NCBI RefSeq assembly: GCF_010548145.1
Contig: NZ_JAAGLN010000020.1
Coordinates: forward strand, 1-50,865
From: Streptomyces sp. SID10853
Lineage (GTDB): Bacteria > Actinomycetota > Actinomycetes > Streptomycetales > Streptomycetaceae
Direction: 5' to 3'
DNA: 50,865 nucleotides
In this document: piece by piece, positions 41,063 to 49,196 of the stretch
Numbering within the stretch: position 1 is the first letter of the stretch
How the letters are laid out: every line of letters begins with the position of its first letter
Notes under the pieces: generated by a model
Told to the model about the DNA's origin: nothing
What the model saw: the letters and a program-made list of their open reading frames with translations, nothing else
Databases searched by the model: none
Translations under genes and position numbers: made by a program

Positions 41063-42616
41063 ATGTCAGGCAAGCGGCCGAACTTCGTCTTCTTCATCCC
41101 GGACCAGCTGCGCGCCGACGCGGTCGGCGCCTTCGGGAACCCACACATCAGCACCCCGCATCTGGACGCCCTGGCCGCCCGCGGCACCCGCTTCGACAAC
41201 GCCTACGTGCAGCACCCCGTCTGCTCGCCCAGCCGGGCGTCGTTCCTGACCGGGTGGTACCCGCACACCCAGGGGCACCGGACCCTGACCCATCTGCTCA
41301 AGCCGTGGGAACCCAATCTGCCGCGCTGCCTCAAGGAGGCCGGCTACCACGTCGCATGGCCGGGGATGCGGGGCGACACGTTCGCGCCCGGCGCCACCGA
41401 ACTCAGCGTCGACGAGTACGGGTTCGGGGTCCCGCCGACAGTGTTCGGTGGCCCCGCCGCTCCCGGCGGCTGGCCGGGCGGTGAGGAGCGGGCGCGCCTC
41501 CACTACCGCGGCCGGCTGCCGGACGACAGCGAGCGCGTCAGCGCCGACGAAGCCACCATCCGTACCGCGGTGCGCTGGCTCGAACAGCCCCCGCAGGGGC
41601 CGTGGGCGCTGTTCGTGCCGCTGATCGCGCCGCACTGCCCGTTCGAGGTCGAGGAGCCGTGGTTCTCCCTGTACGACCGCGCCGCGCTGCCCGCCCCCGC
41701 CCCGTCCGCCGGTGCCGAAGGCCCCGAACCCGCCTATATGCAGGCCATCAGGGAAACCTTCGGGATCGAGGACACCACGCCGGAGATGTGGCGCGAGGTG
41801 AAGGCCACGTACTACGGGATGATCTCCCGGATGGACGAGCAGTTCGGGCGGCTGATGGCGGCGGTCGACGGCAGCGGAGCGGGCAACAGCACCGTCACGC
41901 TGTTCTTCGCCGACCACGGTGAATACCTGGGCGACTACGGCCTGGTCGAGAAGTGGCCGTCGGCCCTCCACCCGTCCATCACCCGCGACCCGCTCGTCAT
42001 CGCCGGCGCGGGGCTGCCCGGGGGCGGGCACACCGACGCGATGGTGGAACTCATCGATGTGCTGCCGACCGTCCTGGAAATGGCCGGTGTGGAGGCGCCG
42101 CACCGCCATTTCGGACGCAGTCTGGTGCCCCTCATCCATGACACCGGCAGGGAGCACCGTGAGTACGCCTTCACCGAGGGCGGCTTCTCCGCGGCGGAGG
42201 AACCGCAGTTCGAGCGGGCCGGATTCCCCTACGACCTGAAGGCAGCACTCCAACACGAGCGCCCCGAACTCGTCGGCCGGGCCGTGGCGGTACGAGACCG
42301 GGAGTGGACGTATGTGTGGCGGCTGTACGAACCGGCCGAGCTGTACCACCGGTCGACCGACCCCGACGAACGGATCAGCGTGGCGGGCAGTCCAGCCCAC
42401 ACGGACGTCGAACAGCGCATGAACCAGGCCCTGTTGAGCTGGCTGGCCGATACGGCGGACGTCATCCCGGCCGACGAGGACCCCCGCTACCCCAGCGTCG
42501 ACTTGCCGGTGCCCGCGGGCCGGGCCGGCCCAGACGGAACCGTGGAGCGCGCCTCACAGCAGCTCGCCCGCGCACTGGCCCGCTGGAAGGCATCCGACGG
42601 AGACCAGCAGAGGTGA
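41063..42616 (+). CDS. Type I (Cys-type) sulfatase
   Basis: A 517-aa sulfuric ester hydrolase of the alkaline phosphatase superfamily. The CxPxR signature is present as VCSPSRASFLTG with Cys54, which must be converted to formylglycine. Metal-binding residues lie in NFVFFIPDQLRAD and FFADHGEYLGDYGL. No signal peptide, so it acts on imported sulfated sugars in the cytoplasm. AAGGAG precedes ATG 41063. No formylglycine-generating enzyme is in the locus, so maturation depends on one elsewhere. Exact substrate (N-acetylglucosamine or another sulfated sugar) cannot be read from sequence. Confidence 0.92.
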   Translation: MSGKRPNFVFFIPDQLRADAVGAFGNPHISTPHLDALAARGTRFDNAYVQHPVCSPSRASFLTGWYPHTQGHRTLTHLLKPWEPNLPRCLKEAGYHVAWPGMRGDTFAPGATELSVDEYGFGVPPTVFGGPAAPGGWPGGEERARLHYRGRLPDDSERVSADEATIRTAVRWLEQPPQGPWALFVPLIAPHCPFEVEEPWFSLYDRAALPAPAPSAGAEGPEPAYMQAIRETFGIEDTTPEMWREVKATYYGMISRMDEQFGRLMAAVDGSGAGNSTVTLFFADHGEYLGDYGLVEKWPSALHPSITRDPLVIAGAGLPGGGHTDAMVELIDVLPTVLEMAGVEAPHRHFGRSLVPLIHDTGREHREYAFTEGGFSAAEEPQFERAGFPYDLKAALQHERPELVGRAVAVRDREWTYVWRLYEPAELYHRSTDPDERISVAGSPAHTDVEQRMNQALLSWLADTADVIPADEDPRYPSVDLPVPAGRAGPDGTVERASQQLARALARWKASDGDQQR

Positions 42617-42788
42617 ACCCGCGACGGCGGGGCCACCCCGCGCGGGCGCCCCAGGTCGGGGCCGACGCGATCCGCCGCACCGGGCCGGCCCAGCCGGCGT
42701 GCCGGACACGCAGCATGTTCCGCGCGTACTGGAATCTCGTGTCGAACAGTGGCGGATCATGTCGGGCATGGTGCGTCGGCATGAGCTC

Positions 42789-44222
42789 TTAGCCGCGGTA
42801 CGTCTCCAGCAGCCGCAGCCACACCTCGCTGATCGTCGGATACGCCGGGACCGCGTGCCACAGCCGGTCGATCGGCACCTCCCCCGCGATCGCGACGGAT
42901 GCCGAGTGCAGCAGCTCGCTGACCCCGGGGCCCACGAAAGTGGCGCCGACGAGGACCTCGCGGTCGAGGTCGACGACCATACGGGCCCGGCCCCGGTAGC
43001 CATCGGCGTAAAGACCGGCTCCCGCGACGCCCGCCATGTCGTAGTCCACCGCCCTGACCCGGTATCCGGCGCTCTCCGCCTCGGCGAGGGTGAGACCGGC
43101 GGATGCCGCCTCCGGGTCCGTGAAGACCACCTGGGAGACCGCGGCGTGGTCGGCGGTCGCGGCGTGCGCGCCCCAGCGGTCGGTCTCCAGGAGCGGCACA
43201 CCCTGCGCACGGGCGATGATCGCGGCGCCCGCGATCCTGGCCTGGTACTTGCCCTGGTGGGTCAGCAGGGCGCGGTGGTTGACGTCCCCGACGGCGTAGA
43301 GCCAGTCGGTGCCGTCGACCCGGCAGCTGTCGTCCACGGTCAGCCAGGACCCGGCGGTCAGGCCCACCGACTCCAGGCCGATGTCCTCGGTGCGCGGGGC
43401 GCGGCCGGTGGCGACGAGGATCTCGTCGGCCTCGATCCGCTCGCCGTTCTCCAGCACCACTGTCGCCGGTCCCTCGCCCCGCTCGACCGAAGCGGCAGAG
43501 GTGTGGAGCCGGATGTCCGCTCCGGCCTCCCGCAGCGCCGATGCCACCAGCTCGCCCGCGAAGGGCTCCATCCGGGGCAGCAGCCCGCCGCCGCGCACCA
43601 GCATGGTCACGCGGGAGCCGAGCGCCTGCCAGACGGTGGCCATCTCGGTGGCCACCACTCCCCCGCCGATGATCACCAGACGCGCCGGTACGGACCGGGC
43701 ACTGGTCGCCTCCCGGCTGGTCCAGGGCCTGGCCCCGGCCAGCCCTGGCAGCTCGGGCACGACCGCGCGGGTTCCCGTGCACACGGCGACCACATGCCGT
43801 GCGGTCAGCTGCCGCTGCTGTCCATCGGCACCGGTGACGACGACCTTCCTCCGGCCGGTGAGGCGCCCCTGGCCGCGGTAGAGGTCCACTCCGATGCTCT
43901 CCAGCCAGTCGACCTGGCCCGTGTCCTTCCAGTGCGAGGTGTAGTCGTCCCGGTGGGCGAGCACCTCCGCGACATCGAGGGGCCCCTGCACCGCGCCGCG
44001 CAGACCGGGGACCCGCCGGGCGTCGGCGCGCGCCGTCACCGGGCGCAGCAGGGCCTTGCTCGGCATGCACGCCCAGTAGGAGCACTCACCGCCGACCAGT
44101 TCGCTCTCGACCACCGCCGCGCTCAGGCCGCCGGCGCGGGCGCGGTCCGCCACGTTCTCGCCGACCGGGCCCGCGCCGAGCACCACCACGTCGTACACCG
44201 TGTTCTCCATGCCATCGGTCAT
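42789..44222 (-). CDS. FAD-dependent pyridine nucleotide-disulfide oxidoreductase
   Basis: A 477-aa class I flavoprotein disulfide reductase. FAD motif VVLGAGPVGENVA, redox pair Cys47 and Cys52 (GGECSYWACMPSK), NAD(P) motif VIIGGGVVATEMATVW, and AVGDVN. The C-terminal HPTxSE of lipoamide dehydrogenase or glutathione reductase reads YPTISEVW, so the usual acid/base His is Tyr. It is therefore not a standard Lpd or Gor; the substrate is unknown. Divergent from thioredoxin. Start ATG 44222; ATG 44210 is an alternative. Confidence 0.88.
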   Translation of the reverse strand: MTDGMENTVYDVVVLGAGPVGENVADRARAGGLSAAVVESELVGGECSYWACMPSKALLRPVTARADARRVPGLRGAVQGPLDVAEVLAHRDDYTSHWKDTGQVDWLESIGVDLYRGQGRLTGRRKVVVTGADGQQRQLTARHVVAVCTGTRAVVPELPGLAGARPWTSREATSARSVPARLVIIGGGVVATEMATVWQALGSRVTMLVRGGGLLPRMEPFAGELVASALREAGADIRLHTSAASVERGEGPATVVLENGERIEADEILVATGRAPRTEDIGLESVGLTAGSWLTVDDSCRVDGTDWLYAVGDVNHRALLTHQGKYQARIAGAAIIARAQGVPLLETDRWGAHAATADHAAVSQVVFTDPEAASAGLTLAEAESAGYRVRAVDYDMAGVAGAGLYADGYRGRARMVVDLDREVLVGATFVGPGVSELLHSASVAIAGEVPIDRLWHAVPAYPTISEVWLRLLETYRG

Positions 44223-44339
44223 GGGAGCCAGTCTGGTACGGGGTGTGCCGTGCGGCCACATGGGCAGTCGGAATAGGACAGCGAACACCACGGTTGACGC
44301 GGGCGAACACACCGGTCAGCCACGAAAGGCGGGCACAGC

Positions 44340-44711
44340 ATGAGCACGGTCGAGCTCACCAAGGAAAACTTCGACGATGTCGTGACCGACAACGACTTCG
44401 TCCTCATCGACTTCTGGGCTTCTTGGTGCGGACCGTGCCGTCAGTTCGCCCCGGTCTACGAGGGCGCGTCCGAGCGGCACAACGATCTTGTCTTCGCGAA
44501 GGTCGACACGGAGGCCCAGCAGGAGCTGGCCGCGGCCTTCGAGATCCGCTCCATCCCCACCCTGATGATCGTGCGGGACAACGTCGCGGTCTTCTCGCAG
44601 CCCGGCGCTCTGCCGGAAGCGGCCCTGGAGGACGTGATCGGGCAGGCGCGCGCGCTGGACATGGACGAGGTCCGCAAGTCGGTGGAGAATGCCAAGGAGG
44701 GTGAGGCGTAG
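44340..44711 (+). CDS. trxA: Thioredoxin
   Basis: A 123-aa cytoplasmic dithiol oxidoreductase. WCGPC active site (Cys30, Cys33), FWASWCGPCRQFAPVYE, and the cis-Pro in RSIPTLMIV are all present. The C-terminus is about 15 residues longer than classical TrxA and acidic. GAAAGG lies upstream. It is divergent from a disulfide-reductase-like flavoprotein, but that protein is not of the TrxB type, so they may share regulation rather than form a redox pair. Confidence 0.93.
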   Translation: MSTVELTKENFDDVVTDNDFVLIDFWASWCGPCRQFAPVYEGASERHNDLVFAKVDTEAQQELAAAFEIRSIPTLMIVRDNVAVFSQPGALPEAALEDVIGQARALDMDEVRKSVENAKEGEA

Positions 44712-44738
44712 CCCCTCTCGCCTCGCTCCGACAGCTTG

Positions 44739-44774
44739 AGTGGGCCCGGGTTCCGGCCGGAACCCGGGCCCACT
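44739..44774 (+). terminator. 36-bp near-loopless palindrome
   Basis: A perfect 16-bp stem (44739-44754 with 44759-44774) around GGCC, which is itself self-complementary. It stands 27 bases after the thioredoxin stop and before the end of the convergent thiolase gene, so it probably terminates both. Confidence 0.85.
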
Positions 44775-44808
44775 GCTGCCTGCGGCTACCTGCGGCTGTC
44801 CGCGGCTC

Positions 44809-45993
44809 TCAGCGTTCGAGTACGAGCGCGAGCCCCTGGCCCACACCGATGCACAGGGCGGCGAGCCCGGTGCCGGAGCCGGCCGCGGCCAGCTGGTGCG
44901 CGACGGATCCCGCGAGCCGCGCCCCCGACGCGCCGAGCGGGTGGCCGATCGCGATCGCACCGCCGCGCGGGTTCACGACGGCCGGGTCGAGTTCCGGCCA
45001 TTCCACCAGGCAGCCGAGGGACTGGGCGGCGAACGCCTCGTTCAGCTCGAAGGTGGTGAGGTCGGCGAACCCCTTGCCCGCCTTGGCGAGGGCCCGCCGG
45101 ACCGCCTCGACCGGGCCGAGCCCGAAGAGCTGCGGCTCGACTCCGGTCACCGCGGATGCCCGGATACGGGCGAGCGGTTCCCGGCCGGTGGCGCGCAGCC
45201 CCTCGTCGTCGACCAGCAGCAGGGCGGCCGCGCCGTCGTTGAGCGGGGACGCGTTGCCCGCGGTGACGGTGCCGTCCTTGCGGAAGGCCGGCTTGAGCCG
45301 GGCGAGTGCCTCCATGCTGGAGTCGTCGCGGACGCACTCGTCACGGGTGAGGCCGGCTCCGTCGTACGGCACGACCTCCCCGTCGTAGAGGCCGGCGTCC
45401 CAGGCCGCGGCGGCCTTGCCGTGGCTGGCCAGGGCGAAGGCGTCCTGCTGTGCCCGGCTGATGCCGTGCTTGTCGGCGACGAGCTCGGCGCCCTCGCCGA
45501 GCGCGACGGTCCACTCCGCGGGCATCCGGGGGTTGGTCATCCGCCATCCGAGCGTCGTGGAGTGCAGCTGCTGATGTCCGGCCGGAAAGGCGCGTTCGGG
45601 CTTCTGCAGCACCCAGGGCGCCCGCGACATCGACTCGACGCCGCCCGCGACAGCCACCGAAGCGTCGCCCACCGCCACCGCGCGGGCCGCCTGGATGACG
45701 GCTTCGAGCCCGGAGCCGCAGAGCCGGTTGACGGTGACCCCGGGGACGGAGACCGGAAGTCCCGCCAGCAGCACGGCCATTCTGGCCACATCGCGGTTGT
45801 CCTCGCCCGCGCCGTTGGCGTCGCCGAAGTACACGTCGTCGATCCGGGACGGGTCGAGGCCGGGGGCCCGTGCCACCAGCGACCTGACGACGTGGGCCGC
45901 GAGGTCGTCGGGGCGTACCCCGGAGAGCGCCCCCGCGAATTTCCCGACCGGCGTACGGACTGCGTCGACGATGTAGACGTCGCGGATGCTCAT
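44809..45993 (-). CDS. Acetyl-CoA acetyltransferase / thiolase
   Basis: A 394-aa thiolase that joins or cleaves acyl-CoA with acetyl-CoA. Nucleophile Cys92 (NRLCGSGLEAV), His in GHPLGASGAR, and the second Cys in CIGVGQG are present. VNPRGGAIAIGHPLG and the length fit the degradative PcaF/FadA or AtoB group; no partner FadB is adjacent. A perfect TGAACGATCGTTCA palindrome 37 bases upstream suggests control by a FadR-like TetR. Role in fatty-acid or aromatic catabolism is inferred. Confidence 0.93.
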   Translation of the reverse strand: MSIRDVYIVDAVRTPVGKFAGALSGVRPDDLAAHVVRSLVARAPGLDPSRIDDVYFGDANGAGEDNRDVARMAVLLAGLPVSVPGVTVNRLCGSGLEAVIQAARAVAVGDASVAVAGGVESMSRAPWVLQKPERAFPAGHQQLHSTTLGWRMTNPRMPAEWTVALGEGAELVADKHGISRAQQDAFALASHGKAAAAWDAGLYDGEVVPYDGAGLTRDECVRDDSSMEALARLKPAFRKDGTVTAGNASPLNDGAAALLLVDDEGLRATGREPLARIRASAVTGVEPQLFGLGPVEAVRRALAKAGKGFADLTTFELNEAFAAQSLGCLVEWPELDPAVVNPRGGAIAIGHPLGASGARLAGSVAHQLAAAGSGTGLAALCIGVGQGLALVLER

Positions 45994-46029
45994 CGGATCT
46001 CTCCCAGGCCACCAGGCCGTTCGCCAGGT

Positions 46030-46043
46030 GAACGATCGTTCAG
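46030..46043. promoter_or_regulatory. Perfect 14-bp palindrome upstream of thiolase
   Basis: TGAACGATCGTTCA is fully self-complementary and lies 37-50 bases upstream of the thiolase start. It matches the form of TetR operators that control acyl-CoA genes in actinobacteria. No TetR gene of this type is in the immediate neighbourhood. Confidence 0.65.
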
Positions 46044-46101
46044 GACGGCTGACGGCCCGAGTCTCTGCCCGCCCTCGCTCCCTGTCAACGCCCGCGCCCC
46101 T

Positions 46102-47181
46102 TCACTGCCGGGCGAGCACCTTCCACAGGCCCGGGTCCTCGAAGCCCAGTGCCCAGAGCGAGGTGTTGCGCACCCCGTATCCGCGTACCGCGGCCAGCTG
46201 CACGGCGGCGCCCCGCGCGTCCTGGTACCAGACGGTCCTGGGCTCCGCCCCGTCCCGGTAGGTGAAGTGCGGGGTGCCCGACTCCGGGTCGAGCGCATAG
46301 GGCGCGCCGACCTCGCGGCGCAGCGCGTCCGCCTGCTTCCAGGTCAGATGGCGGGCCGGGCGGCTGCCGTCGGCGGGCCAGTCCCAGCCGTAGCCGGGCA
46401 GCGCCGTCTCGATCCTGGCCGCGGGCACGAGCGCGGTCGCCCGGCGCAGGATCTCGTCGTACCAGGCCGTGCTGGAGAGCGGTCCCGGCGGGCCGCCCGA
46501 CCAGTGCAGGTCGTACGCCATGATGCGCATCCGGTCGGCGGCCCGGCCGATCGCCGCGTAGTCCCAGATGCGGCCCGTGGTGGCCGTCTGCGGGGAGACG
46601 GTGACGACGCACTGCTTGCGTACGGCGTGCAGCTTCGCGCAGAGGCCGGTGACGAAGGCCGCGTACGCGGAGCGCACTGTGCGGTAGCCGGCCGTGGGGG
46701 TGGTGGTGATGGTCTCGTAGTCGAGGTCGATGCCGTCGTAGCCGTGGCCGCGCGCGAGCCGGACCAGGGCCGCGGTGTGCGCGGTGCGCAGGGCGGGTGT
46801 GGTGAGGATCCTCGCCAGCTCGCCGCGCTTCATGGTGTCCATGTCCATGACCGTGGGGATGACCTGGATCCCGGCCTTGTGCAGCCCGTTGATGATGCGT
46901 GTGTCGCCCGCTCCGGGGTGTCCTTCGATACGGTCCGCCGCCGCTGCCTTGTACCAGAAGGGGCTGACTGTGTGCAGCTGACCGGCGTGGCGCAGGGCGT
47001 CCTGGTAGCCGTTCTCCTGGTCCCAGTAGGGCAGCCAGGCCGAGGCGGTGCGCCGGCCGGCTCCGGTGTCCGGCGGCTCCTGCGGGCTCGAAGCGGCCGC
47101 GTTCGCGGGGAGGGCGGCGGCCAGGGCGCACACGAGAGCGGTCAGTGCACGGGCGGTGCGGGAGGCAAGCGCAGTGATCAT
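46102..47181 (-). CDS. Secreted GH18-family protein (YaaH/SleL-like)
   Basis: A 359-aa exported protein. The signal peptide (RTARALTALVCALAAALPANAAA) precedes a GH18 barrel: ASAWLPYWDQENGYQDAL, HTVSPFWYK, and the catalytic DGIDLDYE (DxxDxDxE, acid Glu), then VTVSPQT, MAYDLHWSGGPPGP and a closing WYQDARG..., LWALGFEDP. The single-domain architecture without a chitin-binding module resembles spore/cell-wall GH18 hydrolases rather than classical chitinases. The substrate could be peptidoglycan or chitin-like polymer. ATG 47181 gives the full signal peptide. Confidence 0.9.
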   Translation of the reverse strand: MITALASRTARALTALVCALAAALPANAAASSPQEPPDTGAGRRTASAWLPYWDQENGYQDALRHAGQLHTVSPFWYKAAAADRIEGHPGAGDTRIINGLHKAGIQVIPTVMDMDTMKRGELARILTTPALRTAHTAALVRLARGHGYDGIDLDYETITTTPTAGYRTVRSAYAAFVTGLCAKLHAVRKQCVVTVSPQTATTGRIWDYAAIGRAADRMRIMAYDLHWSGGPPGPLSSTAWYDEILRRATALVPAARIETALPGYGWDWPADGSRPARHLTWKQADALRREVGAPYALDPESGTPHFTYRDGAEPRTVWYQDARGAAVQLAAVRGYGVRNTSLWALGFEDPGLWKVLARQ

Positions 47182-47252
47182 GGCCAGAGAGTGACGACGA
47201 TTGCCGGGTCCCGCCCTGCGGGATGGTCCGTCCAGGTTCTAACGTGACCCGG

Positions 47253-47726
47253 ATGACGACTTATCAGGGTGACCACACCGGACATCAGGGTGCCCGCACC
47301 GACCTGCCCGGCAGCACGGGCCCGACCGCCACGACCGAGGCCGAACCGCGTGACATCGGCCCGGTCAGGACGTCGTACGCCCCCGCCCACGACGGCGATC
47401 CCGACCCCGGCGAGATCGTCTGGACCTGGGTGCCGTACGAGGAGAACGACGGCCGCGGCAAGGACCGCCCGGTCCTGGTGGTGGCGCGGGAGCAGGCGGA
47501 CACCCTGCTCGCCGTACGCCTCTCCAGCAAGCCGCACGACAGGGACCGGGAGTGGCTGGCGATCGGGGCCGGGCCGTGGGACCGCGAGGGGCGTGAGTCC
47601 TGGGTCGACCTGGACCGGGTGCTGCGGGTGCACGAGGGCGGGATGCGGCGCGAGGCGTGCGCACTCGACCGGCCGCGTTTCGACGCCGTCGTCGACCGGC
47701 TCAGGGAGCGCTACGGCTGGCGGTGA
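47253..47726 (+). CDS. MazF/PemK-like family protein without visible antitoxin
   Basis: A 157-aa protein. After a disordered 45-residue N-terminus comes DPGEIVWTWVPYEENDGRGKDRPVLVVARE, the beta-barrel start of PemK/MazF endoribonucleases, then LLAVRLSSKPHDRDREWLAIGAGPWDREGRESWVDLDRVLRV. The usual antitoxin gene upstream is missing; the upstream gene is divergent. In actinobacteria many such solo PemK-like genes exist and their activity is uncertain. There is no Shine-Dalgarno sequence before ATG 47253, so the mRNA may be leaderless. Confidence 0.82.
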   Translation: MTTYQGDHTGHQGARTDLPGSTGPTATTEAEPRDIGPVRTSYAPAHDGDPDPGEIVWTWVPYEENDGRGKDRPVLVVAREQADTLLAVRLSSKPHDRDREWLAIGAGPWDREGRESWVDLDRVLRVHEGGMRREACALDRPRFDAVVDRLRERYGWR

Positions 47727-47767
47727 CCGGGCGCGGCCGATGACGGATGCGCCCCGGGTGGCCGAGC

Positions 47768-47816
47768 GTTGCCCGGCCGCTGCGGCCCGGCGGTGAAGGC
47801 CCGGGGAATCCCCGGA
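47768..47816 (+). terminator. Inverted repeats downstream of the PemK-like gene
   Basis: A near-palindrome 'gcccggccgc...gcggcccggc' is followed by CCGGGGAATCCCCGG at 47801-47815. Either could terminate the PemK-like transcript before egtA. Confidence 0.45.
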
Positions 47817-47942
47817 CAACAGGGATTACGGCCGCCCGGGGCGCTCTTGTGCGGACCGTCGGCAGTGGCTTAGGTGGGACGGAGCGTTTTCCGGGAGGCA
47901 CCGGACAACGGCCGAAGGTATCTTCGCCACGAGGAGCCGATC

Positions 47943-49196
47943 ATGACCATGCCGCTGCTGACCGAGGTGGACGCGGAGCACCTGCTCCGATGTATCTGCT
48001 TCAAGACAGGACCGCCCCGTACGGTCGGTGTCGAGCTCGAATGGCTCGTGCACGACCTGCACCACCCCGAGTCGCCGATGTCCGAGGAACGGATCGCGCG
48101 GGCGCAGACGGTGGTACGTGCGCTGCCGCTCGTCTCGGCGCTGACCTTCGAGCCCGGCGGACAGCTGGAGCTCAGCTCGCTGCCCGCCGCATCGCTGACC
48201 GAGTGCGTCGACTCGGTGTCCACGGATCTCGCCGCTGTGCGCGGTGCGTTGCGCGGCGAGGGACTGGTGCTCACCGGTCTCGGGCAGGACCCCTGGCATC
48301 CGCCGCGCAGGCTGCTGCGCGAACCGCGGTACGACGCGATGGAGACGTATCTGGACCGGCACGGCCCGGCCGGCCGGTCCATGATGTGCGGTTCGGCCTC
48401 CATCCAGGTCTGCCTGGACGCGGGGCACGCGGAACCGGGTCCGCTGGGCTACGGCAGGCGCTGGAAGCTGGCGCATCTGCTGGGGGCGGTGCTGGTGGCC
48501 GCGTTCGCCAACTCCCCGCACCGCCAGCGCCGTACGACCGGCTGGCTCTCCACCCGGCAGTCCCAGTGGGCCGATCTCGACCCGGTGCGGTCGCTCGCGC
48601 CGTACGACGGCCCGGAGCCCAGGACCGCCTGGGCGGCGCATGTCCTGGACGCTCCGGTGATGTGCATCCGCGCCGACGCGGGCCCCTGGCCGGTGCCGGA
48701 GAACCTCTCGTTCCGGCAGTGGCTGCGTACCGGCCTGCCCAGACCGCCGACCCGGGAGGATCTGGACTACCACCTGACGACGCTGTTCCCTCCGGTGCGG
48801 CCACGCGGCCACCTCGAACTGCGCATGATCGACGCGCAGCCCGGTGAGGACGGCTGGACGGTGCCCCTGGCGGTGACCGCGGCGCTCTTCGACGACCCCG
48901 CCGCGGCCGAGACCGTGTACCGCGCCGTCAAACCCCTCGCGGAGACCGCGGGCCGGTCGCCCGCGCCGCGCAACCCGCTCTGGGAGACCGCGGCCAGGAG
49001 CGGCCTCGCCGACCCCGAGCTGCGTGCGGCCGCCGTGCTCTGCTTCGCCGCCGCACAGGAGGCGCTCCCCCGGCTCGGTGCCTCGACCGCCGTGCTGGAC
49101 GCGGTCTCCGCCTTCGCCGCCCGCTATGTCGCGCGCGGCAGGTGCCCCGCCGACGATCTGCTGGATCCCGACCACGGGAAGGATCACCGCTCATGA
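47943..49196 (+). CDS. egtA: Ergothioneine biosynthesis glutamate-cysteine ligase EgtA
   Basis: A 417-aa ATP-dependent ligase forming gamma-glutamylcysteine, the sulfur donor for ergothioneine. GCS2-type pattern: VGVELEWLVHD (metal-binding Glu), LTFEPGGQLELSS, DPWHPPRRLLREPRYDAMETYLDR, SASIQVCLD and LELRMIDAQPG. ATG 47943 has GAGGAG upstream; the neighbouring ATG 47949 is also possible. The stop overlaps egtB (ATGA), which fixes its pathway assignment over a generic glutathione-type ligase. Confidence 0.94.
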   Translation: MTMPLLTEVDAEHLLRCICFKTGPPRTVGVELEWLVHDLHHPESPMSEERIARAQTVVRALPLVSALTFEPGGQLELSSLPAASLTECVDSVSTDLAAVRGALRGEGLVLTGLGQDPWHPPRRLLREPRYDAMETYLDRHGPAGRSMMCGSASIQVCLDAGHAEPGPLGYGRRWKLAHLLGAVLVAAFANSPHRQRRTTGWLSTRQSQWADLDPVRSLAPYDGPEPRTAWAAHVLDAPVMCIRADAGPWPVPENLSFRQWLRTGLPRPPTREDLDYHLTTLFPPVRPRGHLELRMIDAQPGEDGWTVPLAVTAALFDDPAAAETVYRAVKPLAETAGRSPAPRNPLWETAARSGLADPELRAAAVLCFAAAQEALPRLGASTAVLDAVSAFAARYVARGRCPADDLLDPDHGKDHRS

